From Pseudoxanthomonas sp. (GTDB lineage Bacteria > Pseudomonadota > Gammaproteobacteria > Xanthomonadales > Xanthomonadaceae): DNA of 64,000 nt. The stretch lies in NCBI RefSeq assembly GCF_035999195.1, contig NZ_DASYGY010000004.1, positions 310,001-374,000 on the forward strand. The letters are read 5' to 3'. Positions within the stretch are counted from its first letter, which is position 1; every line of letters begins with the position of its first letter. Shown here one piece after another: positions 51,100 to 59,877 of the stretch. Both the position numbers and the translations under genes were made by a program. Below the pieces are notes generated by a model that did no database searches, was not told the DNA's origin, and was given only the letters and a program-made list of their open reading frames with translations.

Positions 51100-51471
51100 T
51101 CAACGGACGCCCTGCGGGTCCGGGAGCGCAGGTCTCGCCCGCTTCGGCAGGCGCTCCCGGGCGTGGTGGTACGACCATGCGACCAGTTCCTTCAGGTAGG
51201 TCGACGGCATCGCCGACACGTCCACCACGGTGATCCAGCGGTGGTGACCGAGCCAGCGTGCCGGCTTGATGCCGGGCTGGTCGGTCAGTTCGAGGAAACG
51301 TTCCGGCGCCACCTTGACGCTGAAACGCCAGCGCTCCGGTTCGCTGGTCTTGAAATAGGCGAAGCGCTTGCCGCCCACGTCGTACACCAGGATGTTGGCG
51401 GGCGCGCCATGCCTTGTCTCCGCGCTGCCCGGCAGGGAACGGCAATGGCGTTTGAGCGCGGCGACATCCAT
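51100..51471 (-). CDS. MmcQ/YjbR family protein
   Basis: 123 aa. MDVAALKRHCRSLPGSAETRHGAPANILVYDVGGKRFAYFKTSEPERWRFSVKVAPERFLELTDQPGIKPARWLGHHRWITVVDVSAMPSTYLKELVAWSYHHARERLPK is the pattern of the CyaY-like fold MmcQ/YjbR family, with the conserved Trp, His and Leu. It may bind DNA or small molecules. No functional partner is evident apart from the nearby VOC/sigma pair. Confidence 0.85.
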   Translation of the reverse strand: MDVAALKRHCRSLPGSAETRHGAPANILVYDVGGKRFAYFKTSEPERWRFSVKVAPERFLELTDQPGIKPARWLGHHRWITVVDVSAMPSTYLKELVAWSYHHARERLPKRARPALPDPQGVR

Positions 51472-51706
51472 GCAGTGATGCTAGCGCCATCACCGCACCC
51501 ACGGTGGGTCTGCAGGCGATGTCGAGGGCATGGGCTGTCCGCATGGGAAGACGGCGGTCGGTCCATCGCACCGCTGGGGCGGAGGAAGGTGCGACACGCC
51601 TGCGTGAGTGCTTGGTATGGATGGGCGCAGGCGCCGCGCCCGATGCGGCACGTCTGGAAGGTGCGATGATCCCTCCACGGCGACCGGACACAGGGAGAAG
51701 CACGGC

Positions 51707-52621
51707 ATGAATCGGATGGCACGTTTGCTGTTGGCGGCCGCCTTGCTTCCGGACGTGGGCGCGGCGCAGTCGGCCCCTGATATGGGGACGTTCCACTTCG
51801 CCGACGGAGGTACAGGCGCATTCCACGAGCTCCTGCGGGGCGATGCGGAAACTGTGGAAACGATCGTGTTCACCTATGGCGGATCGGGCTGCTCCGACCT
51901 GGGGCATTACTGGTTGCCGCGCGTGGCGAGCGGCATGGGTATCGACGCCCGCTACTTGGCGCTCAACAAGCGCTACGTCGACAAGGGCGCCATGGGCGAT
52001 GGCGGCGGCGCGACCTGTTCGCCCGACTTCAATACGCACAATACGCCGCGCCAATGGATGGCGGACTACATGGAGTTCATCTCCAAGACCCTGGATGCGC
52101 ATCCGCGGCGCTGGAAGAACATCGTCCTGGTCGGTGCGTCCGAAGGTGGGGCGCTAGCGGCGCGCGTGGCGCGCGCGCGCTCCGACATCACGCATCTGGT
52201 GGTCGTGGGTGATGGTGGGTGGAGCATGCGCGACAACCTGGCGTCGATCCTGGGCGCGGATGAGGTGGAAGCTGCCTGGAAAGAGATCGCACGCCATCCC
52301 GCCAGCACGAAAAGGATGTGGCTCGGGCATCCGTATCGCTATTGGTTCGATACCCTCGATCACACCCCGCTCGGCGACTACCTCGCGCTGGAGATGCCTG
52401 TGCTGATCGCCTTCGGTGAGCGCGACCGTAGTGTGCCCGTAGCATCGGGGCACGAAGTGCTCCGTGCCGCGCAGGCCGCCGGAAAGAAAAACATCGGTCT
52501 GGTGGTGTACCCGGGTGCGGACCACAGCCTTCGAGCCGAAGAGCAGGACTTCCTGGATGAGTTTCTGCGCGGAGCGGCACACGGCATCAGACACGGGGCC
52601 ATCGAGCGGTCGCAACCCTGA
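51707..52621 (+). CDS. Secreted alpha/beta hydrolase-fold protein
   Basis: 304 aa from ATG 51707 with GGGAGAAGCACGGC upstream. Signal peptide (LLLAAALLPDVGA-AQ). The fold is an alpha/beta hydrolase: IVFTYGGSGCSDLGHYWLPR, nucleophile elbow LVGASEGGALAARV (Ser about 148), an acid in FGERDRSVP and His in YPGADHSLRAEEQ. Substrate is unknown; TYGGSGCS gives an oxyanion hole unlike common lipases. The C-terminal region ends at a hydrophilic tail. The gene is alone on this strand here. Confidence 0.82.
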   Translation: MNRMARLLLAAALLPDVGAAQSAPDMGTFHFADGGTGAFHELLRGDAETVETIVFTYGGSGCSDLGHYWLPRVASGMGIDARYLALNKRYVDKGAMGDGGGATCSPDFNTHNTPRQWMADYMEFISKTLDAHPRRWKNIVLVGASEGGALAARVARARSDITHLVVVGDGGWSMRDNLASILGADEVEAAWKEIARHPASTKRMWLGHPYRYWFDTLDHTPLGDYLALEMPVLIAFGERDRSVPVASGHEVLRAAQAAGKKNIGLVVYPGADHSLRAEEQDFLDEFLRGAAHGIRHGAIERSQP

Positions 52622-52753
52622 ATCCTCTCCTCGCGATGCGGGAAAGGACGCACAAAGGATCGCCCGGACCATAAGCAGCTGCTTTTCCCAGACAAAGATC
52701 TCGTAAGACGCAGTCGATCCGCTGTCGTTTTCCGCAGCGAACAGGCAACGCCG

Positions 52754-53644
52754 TCAGCCGCGCAACAAGTCCGCCAGCGCATCCTCCAGCCCCGGGAAGC
52801 GGAACGCGAATCCCTCCGCCAGGGCATGCGCGGGCAGCACGCGCTGGCCGGTCAGCAGCAGCTGCGCCATTTCGCCGAAGCCGGCTCTCAGCGCGAATGC
52901 GGGCGTCGGCAGCACGGCGGGACGGTGCAGGGCCTTGCCCAGCGTGCGGGCGAAGTCGCGGTTGGTTACCGGTGCGGGGGCGGTGCCGTTGTAGGCGCCA
53001 CCGGCACGGTCGCTTTCCAGCAGCCAGGCGATCATGCGGACCAGGTCGTCTCGGTGGATCCAGCTCATCCACTGGCGGCCGTCGCCCATCGGCCCGCCGG
53101 CGCCCAGCCGGAACGGCGGCAGCATCTTCGCCAGCGCGCCGCCGTCGGGATGCAGCACGATGCCGATACGCACGCGGCAGGTGCGCACGTCCAAGGCTTC
53201 GGCCCGCATCGCCTCGGTTTCCCAGTCGCGGCACAGCTGGGCGGCAAAGTCGTCGCCGGGGGCCGCGGATTCGTCCAGCGCTTCATCGTCGCGCGGCCCG
53301 TAGTAGCCGATCGCCGAGCCCGACACCAGTACGCGCGGGCGCACCGCTTGCCGGGCCATCCAGGCGACCAGGGCCTGCGTGGTGCCCAACCGGGAATCGC
53401 GGAAGGCCGCCTTGCGCACCGCGTTCCATCGGCCTGCCATCAACGGCTCGCCGGCCAGGTTCACCACAGCTTCCACATCGCGCGCGTCGTCGAGCGCGGC
53501 GAGCAGGCGCACCGGCGAGGGCACGCGTGCGCGGCCCTGGTCGGGGTCGCGGGTCAACACGCTCAGCGTGTGGCCGCCGCGCAAGAGGTGATCGCAGAGG
53601 GCGTGGCCGATGAAGCCGGTGCCGCCGGTGAGCAGGACATGCAT
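52754..53644 (-). CDS. TIGR01777-family SDR epimerase
   Basis: 296 aa from ATG 53644. Rossmann opening MHVLLTGGTGFIGHALCDHLLRGGHTLSVLTRD and VVNLAGEPLMAGRWNAVRKAAFRDSRLGTTQALVAW, then SGSAIGYYGPRDDEALDE, CRVRIGIVL and MSWIHRDDLVRMIAWLL. This is the TIGR01777 (YfcH/SulA-like) pattern. NAD(P)-dependent, substrate unknown; the YxxxK active site is weak, as usual in this group. Overlaps no neighbour. Confidence 0.9.
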   Translation of the reverse strand: MHVLLTGGTGFIGHALCDHLLRGGHTLSVLTRDPDQGRARVPSPVRLLAALDDARDVEAVVNLAGEPLMAGRWNAVRKAAFRDSRLGTTQALVAWMARQAVRPRVLVSGSAIGYYGPRDDEALDESAAPGDDFAAQLCRDWETEAMRAEALDVRTCRVRIGIVLHPDGGALAKMLPPFRLGAGGPMGDGRQWMSWIHRDDLVRMIAWLLESDRAGGAYNGTAPAPVTNRDFARTLGKALHRPAVLPTPAFALRAGFGEMAQLLLTGQRVLPAHALAEGFAFRFPGLEDALADLLRG

Positions 53645-53762
53645 GGGCGCAATTCGTGGAAGGACGATGTCCAGCATACGCAGCGAGGTGTGTTGCGGAT
53701 GTGGAACGGACCGTGGGTGGCGATCGACGGTCGGCAGCGAGCGCGGCCACTACACTAGCGCC

Positions 53763-54461
53763 ATGGCGCCACTTCCCCTGCTCCTGCTGCCCGGCCTGCT
53801 GTGCGACGAGCGTCTGTGGCGCGATCCCGCCCATGCGCTGGCCGATGTCGCGTCCATCCACCACGCCGACCTGACCCGCGACGACAGCGTCGCCGGCATG
53901 GCCGCGCGCGTGCTGGCGACGGCGCCGCCGGTGTTCGCACTGGCGGCGCTGTCGATGGGCGGCTACGTCGCGTTCGAGATCCTGCGTCAGGCGCCCCAGC
54001 GGGTGGCACGGCTGGCCCTGCTGGACACCAGCGCGAGACGCGACCCACCCAAGCGCCGACTGGTGCGGCAGGCAGGACTGATGCTGGCCGAAGCCGGCCG
54101 CTTTGTCGGCGTCACCCGCAAGCTGCTGCCGCAGCTGGTGCACGAGAGCCGCGTGGACAGCGCGGTGGGCGACGAGGTGATGGCGATGGCGCAGCGCGTG
54201 GGCCTGCCGGCCTTCGTGCGCCAGCAGCGCGCCATCATCGACCGTCCGGACTCGGAGCCGCTGCTGCCCTTCATCGCCGTCCCCACGTTGCTGGGGGTCG
54301 GCGAGGACGACCGCATGACGCTGCCCGAGGAAACGCACCTGATGCGCGAACGGATCCCCGGCGCACGGCTGCACGTGTTCGCACGCTGCGGCCACCTGCC
54401 GCCGATGGAAGTGCCGCAGGAAACTGCCGCCGTGCTGCGCGGGTGGCTGACGGCGCCGTGA
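53763..54461 (+). CDS. Alpha/beta hydrolase
   Basis: 232 aa from ATG 53763. MAPLPLLLLPGLLCDERLWRD is the oxyanion strand and turn; ALAALSMGGYVAFEILRQAPQRVARLALLDTSARRD has the nucleophile Ser (SMGG). Asp of LLGVGEDDRMTLPEETHLM and His of CGHLPPMEVPQETAAVL complete the triad. Cytoplasmic, substrate unknown; such small hydrolases act on esters or lactones. A gnd gene follows 37 bp on, so possibly co-transcribed. Confidence 0.9.
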   Translation: MAPLPLLLLPGLLCDERLWRDPAHALADVASIHHADLTRDDSVAGMAARVLATAPPVFALAALSMGGYVAFEILRQAPQRVARLALLDTSARRDPPKRRLVRQAGLMLAEAGRFVGVTRKLLPQLVHESRVDSAVGDEVMAMAQRVGLPAFVRQQRAIIDRPDSEPLLPFIAVPTLLGVGEDDRMTLPEETHLMRERIPGARLHVFARCGHLPPMEVPQETAAVLRGWLTAP

Positions 54462-54498
54462 CGCACCCTTCTCTTTCTTTCGAACCCACGGAGTACAC

Positions 54499-55407
54499 AT
54501 GGAACTGGCGATGATCGGACTCGGGCGCATGGGCGCCAACATGGCCGAACGGCTGGTACGCGGCGGCCATGCCGTGCGCGGTTACGATCCCGGCGAGGCG
54601 GCGCGCCAGCAGGCTGAAGCACGCGGCATCGTGCCCCACGCCAGCCTGCAGAACGCCGTGTCGGCGCTGCCTGCGCCGCGCGTGGTCTGGCTGATGGTGC
54701 CGGCCGGTCGGATCGTCGACGACACGCTGGCGCAGCTGCGTCCGCTGCTCACCGCCGGCGACATCGTCATCGACGGCGGCAATTCCAACTACAAGGACAG
54801 CCAGCGACGCGCCATCGCGCTGGGCGATGCCGGCATCCACTACCTCGACTGCGGCACCAGCGGCGGCGTGTGGGGGCTGGCCGAAGGCTACAGCCTGATG
54901 ATCGGCGGCGATGCGGCGGCGGTGGACCTGCTGCGGCCCGTCTTCGCCACGCTGGCGCCCACGCCGGACACCGGCTGGGGGCGCGTGGGCCCGAGCGGTG
55001 CGGGCCACTTCGCCAAGATGATCCACAACGGCATCGAGTACGGAATGATGCAGGCCTACGCCGAAGGCTTCGCCATCCTGCAGAAGAAGACGGCCATGGA
55101 CTTCGACCTGGGCGCGCTGGCGGAGATCTGGCGGCATGGCAGCGTGGTGCGCTCGTGGTTGCTGGACCTGACCGCCGATGCGCTGAAGAAGAATCCGACG
55201 ATGGCCGGCATTGCGCCGTACGTGTCCGATTCGGGCGAAGGCCGTTGGACGGTGGCCGAGGCGATCGACCTGGACGTGTCCGCGCCGGTCATCACCCTGT
55301 CGCTGCTGGAGCGCCTGCGCTCGCGCGAGCACGATGCCTACACCGACAAGCTGCTGTCGGCGATGCGCAACGAGTTCGGCGGCCATGCGGTGAAGCAGGC
55401 GGACTGA
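54499..55407 (+). CDS. gnd: 6-phosphogluconate dehydrogenase (decarboxylating), short type
   Basis: 302 aa from ATG 54499. Rossmann GxGxxG as MIGLGRMGANMAERLVRGGHAVRGYDP, GDIVIDGGNSNYKDSQRRA, GTSGGVWGLAEGYSLMIGG, GPSGAGHFAKMIHNGIEYGMMQAYAEGFAIL and GRWTVAEAIDLDV. This is the NAD-type, about 300-residue GndA/YqeC branch, not the 470-residue enzyme. It converts 6-phosphogluconate to ribulose 5-phosphate and CO2. It follows the hydrolase gene and is followed by a DJ-1-like gene. Confidence 0.92.
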   Translation: MELAMIGLGRMGANMAERLVRGGHAVRGYDPGEAARQQAEARGIVPHASLQNAVSALPAPRVVWLMVPAGRIVDDTLAQLRPLLTAGDIVIDGGNSNYKDSQRRAIALGDAGIHYLDCGTSGGVWGLAEGYSLMIGGDAAAVDLLRPVFATLAPTPDTGWGRVGPSGAGHFAKMIHNGIEYGMMQAYAEGFAILQKKTAMDFDLGALAEIWRHGSVVRSWLLDLTADALKKNPTMAGIAPYVSDSGEGRWTVAEAIDLDVSAPVITLSLLERLRSREHDAYTDKLLSAMRNEFGGHAVKQAD

Positions 55408-55465
55408 TCACCCGGTCTTATCGCTGTCATCGCTAGGGTGGCGGCCTACACGAGAGGAAATCCCC

Positions 55466-56143
55466 ATGAAGATCCTGATGGTGCTGACATCGCACGACCG
55501 CCTCGGCGACACCGGCCAGAAGACCGGTTTCTGGCTGGAAGAATTCGCCGCGCCTTACTACGTGTTCAAGGACGCGGGCGCCGAGCTCGTGCTGGCTTCG
55601 CCGAAGGGCGGGCAGCCGCCGCTGGACCCGAAGAGCGATGCGCCCGATGCGCAGACCGCCGCCACCGTGCGCTTCAACGCGGACGCCGATGCGCTGGCCG
55701 CCCTGGCCGCGACGCAGCGGCTGAAGGACGTGGTGGACGACGAATTCGACGCGGTGTTCTATCCCGGCGGGCACGGCCCGTTGTGGGACCTGGCCGAGGA
55801 TGCCGACTCCATCCGGCTGATCGAGCAGACCTTCTCCGCCGGCAAGCCGGTGGCGGCGGTCTGCCACGGCCCGGCGGTGTTCCGCCACACGCGCAGTTCG
55901 CTCGGCGAGCCGCTGGTGAAGGACAAGCGCGTCACCGCGTTCTCCGACGAGGAAGAGGAGGCCGTGGGCCTGACCGGCGTGGTGCCCTTCTCGCTGGAGC
56001 AAGCGTTGAAGAAGAACGGTGCGCACTATGAGCGGGGCGCGCTGTGGCAGTCGTACGTGGTGGTCGATGGCGCGCTGGTGACCGGTCAGAACCCGGCCTC
56101 GTCCGAAGCGGCCGCCGCGGAGGTGCTGCGGCTGCTGCGCTGA
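55466..56143 (+). CDS. DJ-1/PfpI-superfamily protein
   Basis: 225 aa. MKILMVLTSHDRLGDTGQKTGFWLEEFAAPYYVFKDAGAELVLASPKGGQPPLDPKSD, then DAVFYPGGHGPLWDLAED, with a nucleophilic Cys in VAAVCHGPAVF and a following His. This matches HSP31/YhbO-like type-1 glutamine amidotransferase-fold proteins that act on glyoxal or glycated products. It lies 58 bp after gnd, so possibly in one unit. The reaction is inferred. Confidence 0.9.
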   Translation: MKILMVLTSHDRLGDTGQKTGFWLEEFAAPYYVFKDAGAELVLASPKGGQPPLDPKSDAPDAQTAATVRFNADADALAALAATQRLKDVVDDEFDAVFYPGGHGPLWDLAEDADSIRLIEQTFSAGKPVAAVCHGPAVFRHTRSSLGEPLVKDKRVTAFSDEEEEAVGLTGVVPFSLEQALKKNGAHYERGALWQSYVVVDGALVTGQNPASSEAAAAEVLRLLR

Positions 56144-56206
56144 TCCGTTCACGGTACCTTACCCCCCACAGGCTAGGGTGCATCACTGAACGCGCGGGAG
56201 TGGACC

Positions 56207-56494
56207 ATGGCGCAAGCGCCCCAGCACCTCTACACGCGGCAGGCCGACATCGCCCGCATGGAGGCCTTGATCCAGCAGTTGCCGGACGAAGCGACGGTGG
56301 AGATCCAGCTCGCCGAGGGCGGCTCGATCACCGGCACCGTGCCTGCGCGGCCGACCGTGCAGGTGTTCCAGGATGCCACGGGCCAGGAAGGCTTCAACGC
56401 GGTGGTGCGCATCGACGACCGCAAGCGGCCGAACGTCGTGCATTATCTCTGGCTGGATCGCATCGCCACGGTCACCGTGCTGGGCTCGACCTGA
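56207..56494 (+). CDS. DUF3247 family protein
   Basis: 95 aa. AQAPQHLYTRQADIARMEALIQQLPDEATVEIQLAEGGSITGTVPARPTVQVFQDATGQEGFNAVVRIDDRKRPNVVHYLWLDRIATVTVLGS is typical of DUF3247, a small Xanthomonadaceae beta-barrel (Sm-like) domain of unknown function. Its TGA overlaps the ATG of the CPXCG gene. Its presence supports the taxonomic assignment. Confidence 0.9.
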   Translation: MAQAPQHLYTRQADIARMEALIQQLPDEATVEIQLAEGGSITGTVPARPTVQVFQDATGQEGFNAVVRIDDRKRPNVVHYLWLDRIATVTVLGST

Positions 56495-56688
56495 TGCCGC
56501 ATCTTCCTTCCGCCGACATCGCCTGCCCGTACTGCGGCGAGACCATCACGCTGGTGGTGGACGACTCGGCGGGCGACCAGCGCTACATCGAGGACTGCCA
56601 CGTCTGCTGCCGGCCGATCGAAGTGCGCGTGAGCGTGGACGACGACGGCACGGTGGACGTGGCGGCGTGGGGTCAGGACGACGCCTGA
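56494..56688 (+). CDS. CPXCG-motif cysteine-rich protein
   Basis: 64 aa starting at ATG 56494 within the DUF3247 stop. CPYCGETITL and ECHVCCRPI-like CHVCCRP segments form a small zinc-ribbon. This is the CPXCG family, widespread in proteobacteria and of unknown function. Its start/stop overlap (TGATG) with DUF3247 gives coupled translation. Confidence 0.9.
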   Translation: MPHLPSADIACPYCGETITLVVDDSAGDQRYIEDCHVCCRPIEVRVSVDDDGTVDVAAWGQDDA

Positions 56689-56775
56689 GTCGTGCTGACG
56701 ACTGTAACGGCCGTATCGCGGCCGGCGCCGCTATGCTCCTCCCCGTCCACCAACCGACCCTGGGGAGGGAAGAAG

Positions 56776-57210
56776 ATGACGACAACGGCTGCCAAAGGTT
56801 CGCTGGTCTACTGGATCATCGCGGTGTTCGCGCTGGTCTGGAACCTGATCGGCGTGGCGTTCTGGTACCTGCAGGTCAGTATGTCCGCCGAACGGCTTGC
56901 CGCGCTGCCCGAGGCGCAACGCGCGGTCTACGAAAGCACGCCGGGCTGGATCAACATCGTGTTCGCGGTCGCGGTGTTCGCCGGCGTGCTGGGCAGCGTG
57001 GGACTGCTGGCGAAGAAACGCTGGGCAACCCCGCTGTTGCTGGTGTCGCTGCTGGCGCTGCTGTTGCAGATCATCGGCGCCTTCGCGCTAACGCCCGCCT
57101 GGGCCGCCTATGGTCCGGCCGGCCTGGTGATGCCGGCCGTGCTGGTGCTGATCGCACTGTTCCTGTGGCAGTACGCGAGCAAGGCGAAGGCGCGCGGCTG
57201 GTTGGCGTGA
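56776..57210 (+). CDS. Four-helix membrane protein, unknown function
   Basis: 144 aa from ATG 56776 (GGAGGGAAGAAG upstream). Four membrane helices: YWIIAVFALVWNLIGVAFWYLQV, WINIVFAVAVFAGVLGSVGLLA, WATPLLLVSLLALLLQIIGAFAL and AGLVMPAVLVLIALFLWQYAS. A short amphipathic loop links the first two. It is the sugar-transporter-related small membrane family in which WYLQ and YxxTPGWI recur, but I cannot name it. It precedes a family-A repeat. Confidence 0.65.
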   Translation: MTTTAAKGSLVYWIIAVFALVWNLIGVAFWYLQVSMSAERLAALPEAQRAVYESTPGWINIVFAVAVFAGVLGSVGLLAKKRWATPLLLVSLLALLLQIIGAFALTPAWAAYGPAGLVMPAVLVLIALFLWQYASKAKARGWLA

Positions 57211-57234
57211 GATTCGCTTGAGCGAAAGAAACTC

Positions 57235-57321
57235 GTAGGGTAGGCCTCGGCCCACCCTGATCGTGACGCAGGTTGTCCGGTGAAGTTCCGGCATGGCGAC
57301 GGTGGGCCAAGGCCCACCCTG
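57235..57321. repeat. Palindromic repeat, family A, with long loop
   Basis: Left arm GTAGGGTAGGCCTCGGCCCACC and right arm GGTGGGCCAAGGCCCACCCTGC, separated by about 43 nt. It sits between convergent genes. Confidence 0.75.
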
Positions 57322-57336
57322 CGTCACCGGTCCGAT

Positions 57337-59184
57337 TCACGCCTCGACATCTTCCACATCCACCCCGATGAAGCCGCCCGACTGGCGGCGCCACAATGCG
57401 GCGTACAGCCCGTCCTGTCGCAGCAGTTCGTCGTGGCTGCCGCTTTCGATCACGCGGCCGCCATCCATCACGATCAGGCGGTCGAGCACCGCAATGGTCG
57501 AAAGCCGGTGGGCGATGGCGATCACCGTCTTGCCTTCCATCAACGCGTACAGCTGCTCCTGGATGGCGGCTTCGACTTCCGAATCCAGGGCCGAGGTGGC
57601 TTCGTCCAGCACCAGGATCGGCGCATCCTTCAGCAGCACGCGGGCGATGGCCACGCGCTGGCGCTGGCCGCCGGACAGCTTGACGCCGCGCTCGCCCACC
57701 TGGGTGTCGTAACCGCTGCGGCCCTTGGCATCGGTGAGCCCCTGGATGAATTCATCGGCGTGCGCGCGCCGCGAGGCCTCCAGCAGCTCGGCTTCGGTCG
57801 CATCCGGCCGGCCGTAGCGGATGTTGTCGCGGATCGACCGGTGCAGCAGCGAGGTGTCCTGGGTGACCATGCCGATGTTCCGGCGCAGCGATTCCTGGGT
57901 GACCTGCGCCACGTCCTGGCCATCGATCAGGATGCGCCCGCCTTCCACGTCGTAGAAGCGCAGCAGCAGGTTGACCAGCGTCGACTTGCCGGCGCCCGAG
58001 CGGCCGACGATGCCGACCTTCTCGCCCGGCTTGATCACCAGCGACAGGTCGTCGATCACCCTGGCCTCGCGCCCGTAGTGGAACCGGACGTGGTCGAAGC
58101 GGATCTCGCCCTGCGTGACCACCAGGTCCTTCGCGTCCTTCGCGTCGGCGATGGCCAGGGGCTGCGCCAGCGTGCCCATGCCGTCCTCGACCGTGCCGAT
58201 GTTCTCGAACAGGCCGGCCACTTCCCACAGGATCCAGTCCGACATCGAGCGGATGCGCATCACCAGCGCGATGGCCACGGCGATCGCACCCATCGAGATC
58301 GACGCCTGCAGCCACGCCCAGATCGCCACGCCGGCCACGCTGGCCAGCAGGAAGGCGTTGAGCGTATGCAGGGCGACGGTCAGCTGGGTGACCAGGCGCA
58401 TCTGCGCGTGCACGGTGACCATGAACTCGTCCATCGCGCCGCGCGCGTAGTCCTGCTCGCGCATGGTGTGGGCGAACAGCTTGATGGTCTGGATGTTGGT
58501 GTAGCTGTCCACGATGCGGCCGGTCATCTGCGCGCGCGCGTCCGACTGCGCCATCGATACCTGCTGCAGGCGCGGCACGAAATGGAACACCAGCACCAGG
58601 TAGCTGGCCAGCCAGACGACCAGCGGCAGCACCAGCCACACGTCGGCCTGCGCTACCAGCACCACGGTGCCGACGAAGTAGACGACGACGTAGACGAACA
58701 CGTCCATCAGCTTCATCACCGTCTCGCGGATCGACAGCGCGGTCTGCATGACCTTCTGCGAGATCCGGCCGGCGAACTCGTCCTGGAAGAAGCCCACGCT
58801 CTGCCGCAGCAGGTAGCGGTGCGACAGCCAGCGGGCGATCATCGGGTAGTTGCCGAAGATGGTCTGGTGGATGACCAGCGACTGCACCAGCACCAGCAGC
58901 GGGTAGGCCACCAGCACCAGCACGCCCATCCACAGCAGCTTCTGCCCGTGCACCTGCAGGAAACTGTCGCGCCCGGTGCTGCCCATCCAGTCGACCAGCT
59001 GGCCCATGTAGTCGAAGAAGGTGATCTCCAGCGCGGAGATCACGCCGGTCAGCACCGACATCAGCACCAGCCATGGCAGCAGCGGGCGCGAGTAGTGCAG
59101 GAGGAACGGCAACAGCTTCCTCGGCGGCGTGGTCGGCTCGCCCTTCGGATACGGATTGATGCGGGTTTCGAAGAATCGGAACAT
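57337..59184 (-). CDS. ABC transporter with fused permease and ATPase domains
   Basis: 615 aa. Six membrane helices in the N-terminal half (YSRPLLPWLVLMSVLTGVI, LWMGVLVLVAYPLLVLVQSLV, MDVFVYVVVYFVGTVVLVA, and others), then an ATPase: Walker A GRSGAGKST, Q-loop MVTQDTSLL, signature KLSGGQRQRVAIARVLL, Walker B ILVLDEATSALD and H-loop AIAHRLSTI. This is a half-transporter of the MsbA/lipid- or drug-exporter kind and should act as a homodimer. Cargo is unknown. It is divergent from soxR's region but unlinked to it. Confidence 0.95.
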   Translation of the reverse strand: MFRFFETRINPYPKGEPTTPPRKLLPFLLHYSRPLLPWLVLMSVLTGVISALEITFFDYMGQLVDWMGSTGRDSFLQVHGQKLLWMGVLVLVAYPLLVLVQSLVIHQTIFGNYPMIARWLSHRYLLRQSVGFFQDEFAGRISQKVMQTALSIRETVMKLMDVFVYVVVYFVGTVVLVAQADVWLVLPLVVWLASYLVLVFHFVPRLQQVSMAQSDARAQMTGRIVDSYTNIQTIKLFAHTMREQDYARGAMDEFMVTVHAQMRLVTQLTVALHTLNAFLLASVAGVAIWAWLQASISMGAIAVAIALVMRIRSMSDWILWEVAGLFENIGTVEDGMGTLAQPLAIADAKDAKDLVVTQGEIRFDHVRFHYGREARVIDDLSLVIKPGEKVGIVGRSGAGKSTLVNLLLRFYDVEGGRILIDGQDVAQVTQESLRRNIGMVTQDTSLLHRSIRDNIRYGRPDATEAELLEASRRAHADEFIQGLTDAKGRSGYDTQVGERGVKLSGGQRQRVAIARVLLKDAPILVLDEATSALDSEVEAAIQEQLYALMEGKTVIAIAHRLSTIAVLDRLIVMDGGRVIESGSHDELLRQDGLYAALWRRQSGGFIGVDVEDVEA

Positions 59185-59236
59185 CGGGTCGGTCCATCGT
59201 GGGCGCGCAACCGCGCGCCGGAAAACACGTGCCGGC

Positions 59237-59809
59237 TCAGCCGGCGGGATAGGGCCATGCCGCCCGCGCCTGCCTCAGCGCGTGCCCGTACCAGGCGAGC
59301 TGGTCCAGCATGCGGTGCGCGGCGCGCTCGCTGGCGTCGCCTTCGCGCGGCCTGCCGGCGGCGTCGAACCGGTCCCATGCCTGCGCGAAGTACACGCCAT
59401 CGCGCACCGGGACCGCATGCAGGCCGGAAAACACCTGCCGCAACTGTTCCGCCGCGCGGACGCCGCCGCTGTGGCCCCCATAGGCGACGAACGCGACCGG
59501 TTTGGCCTGCCAGTGGGCCTGGACCGAATCGATCACGAATTTGAGCGCCGCCGGATAGCCATGATTGTACTCCGGCACCACCACCACGAAGGCGTCGGCG
59601 CGCCAGACGCGTTGTTGCAGATTCACCAGGTCGGCGCTCGGTGCGCCGCCGTGGCGGTGCGGAAGATCGAGCAGGGCAGGATCGATGGCGTCGACGGTGT
59701 AGTCGCGCCGCAGGGCCAGCTGCGCACGCAGCCAGTCCGCGACCGTGTCGCAGAAGCGGCCTTCGCGCGTGCTGCCGTACAACAGGGCCAGGTGGAGAGG
59801 GTCGGACAT
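59237..59809 (-). CDS. NAD(P)H-dependent FMN reductase
   Basis: 190 aa. LHLALLYGSTREGRFCDTVADWL (FMN-phosphate loop), RADAFVVVVPEYNHGYPAALKFVIDSV and KPVAFVAYGGHSGGVRAAEQLRQVFSGL are the flavodoxin-like NADPH_FMN_red pattern. It lies divergent from soxR with a SoxR operator between, so its product likely serves against redox-cycling agents. The substrate is a quinone, azo dye or flavin, which cannot be read. Confidence 0.92.
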   Translation of the reverse strand: MSDPLHLALLYGSTREGRFCDTVADWLRAQLALRRDYTVDAIDPALLDLPHRHGGAPSADLVNLQQRVWRADAFVVVVPEYNHGYPAALKFVIDSVQAHWQAKPVAFVAYGGHSGGVRAAEQLRQVFSGLHAVPVRDGVYFAQAWDRFDAAGRPREGDASERAAHRMLDQLAWYGHALRQARAAWPYPAG

Positions 59810-59848
59810 GGACGATGCGCTTGCCAGAACGGGGAAACGCAGGGTAGA

Positions 59849-59868
59849 ACCTCAACCATTCTTGAGGT
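59849..59868. promoter_or_regulatory. SoxR box between FMN reductase and soxR
   Basis: ACCTCAA-CCATTC-TTGAGGT, a perfect CCTCAA...TTGAGG dyad (59850-59867) with an added A/T on both ends. This is the core of the SoxR operator of E. coli soxS. It lies between the divergent genes, 41 bp from the reductase start. Confidence 0.9.
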
Positions 59869-59877
59869 CAACGCGCC

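Noticed and set aside
57280..59544. Long plus-strand frame opposite the ABC transporter
   Set aside because: His/Gln/Asp-rich shadow with no motif; the minus strand encodes a full transporter.
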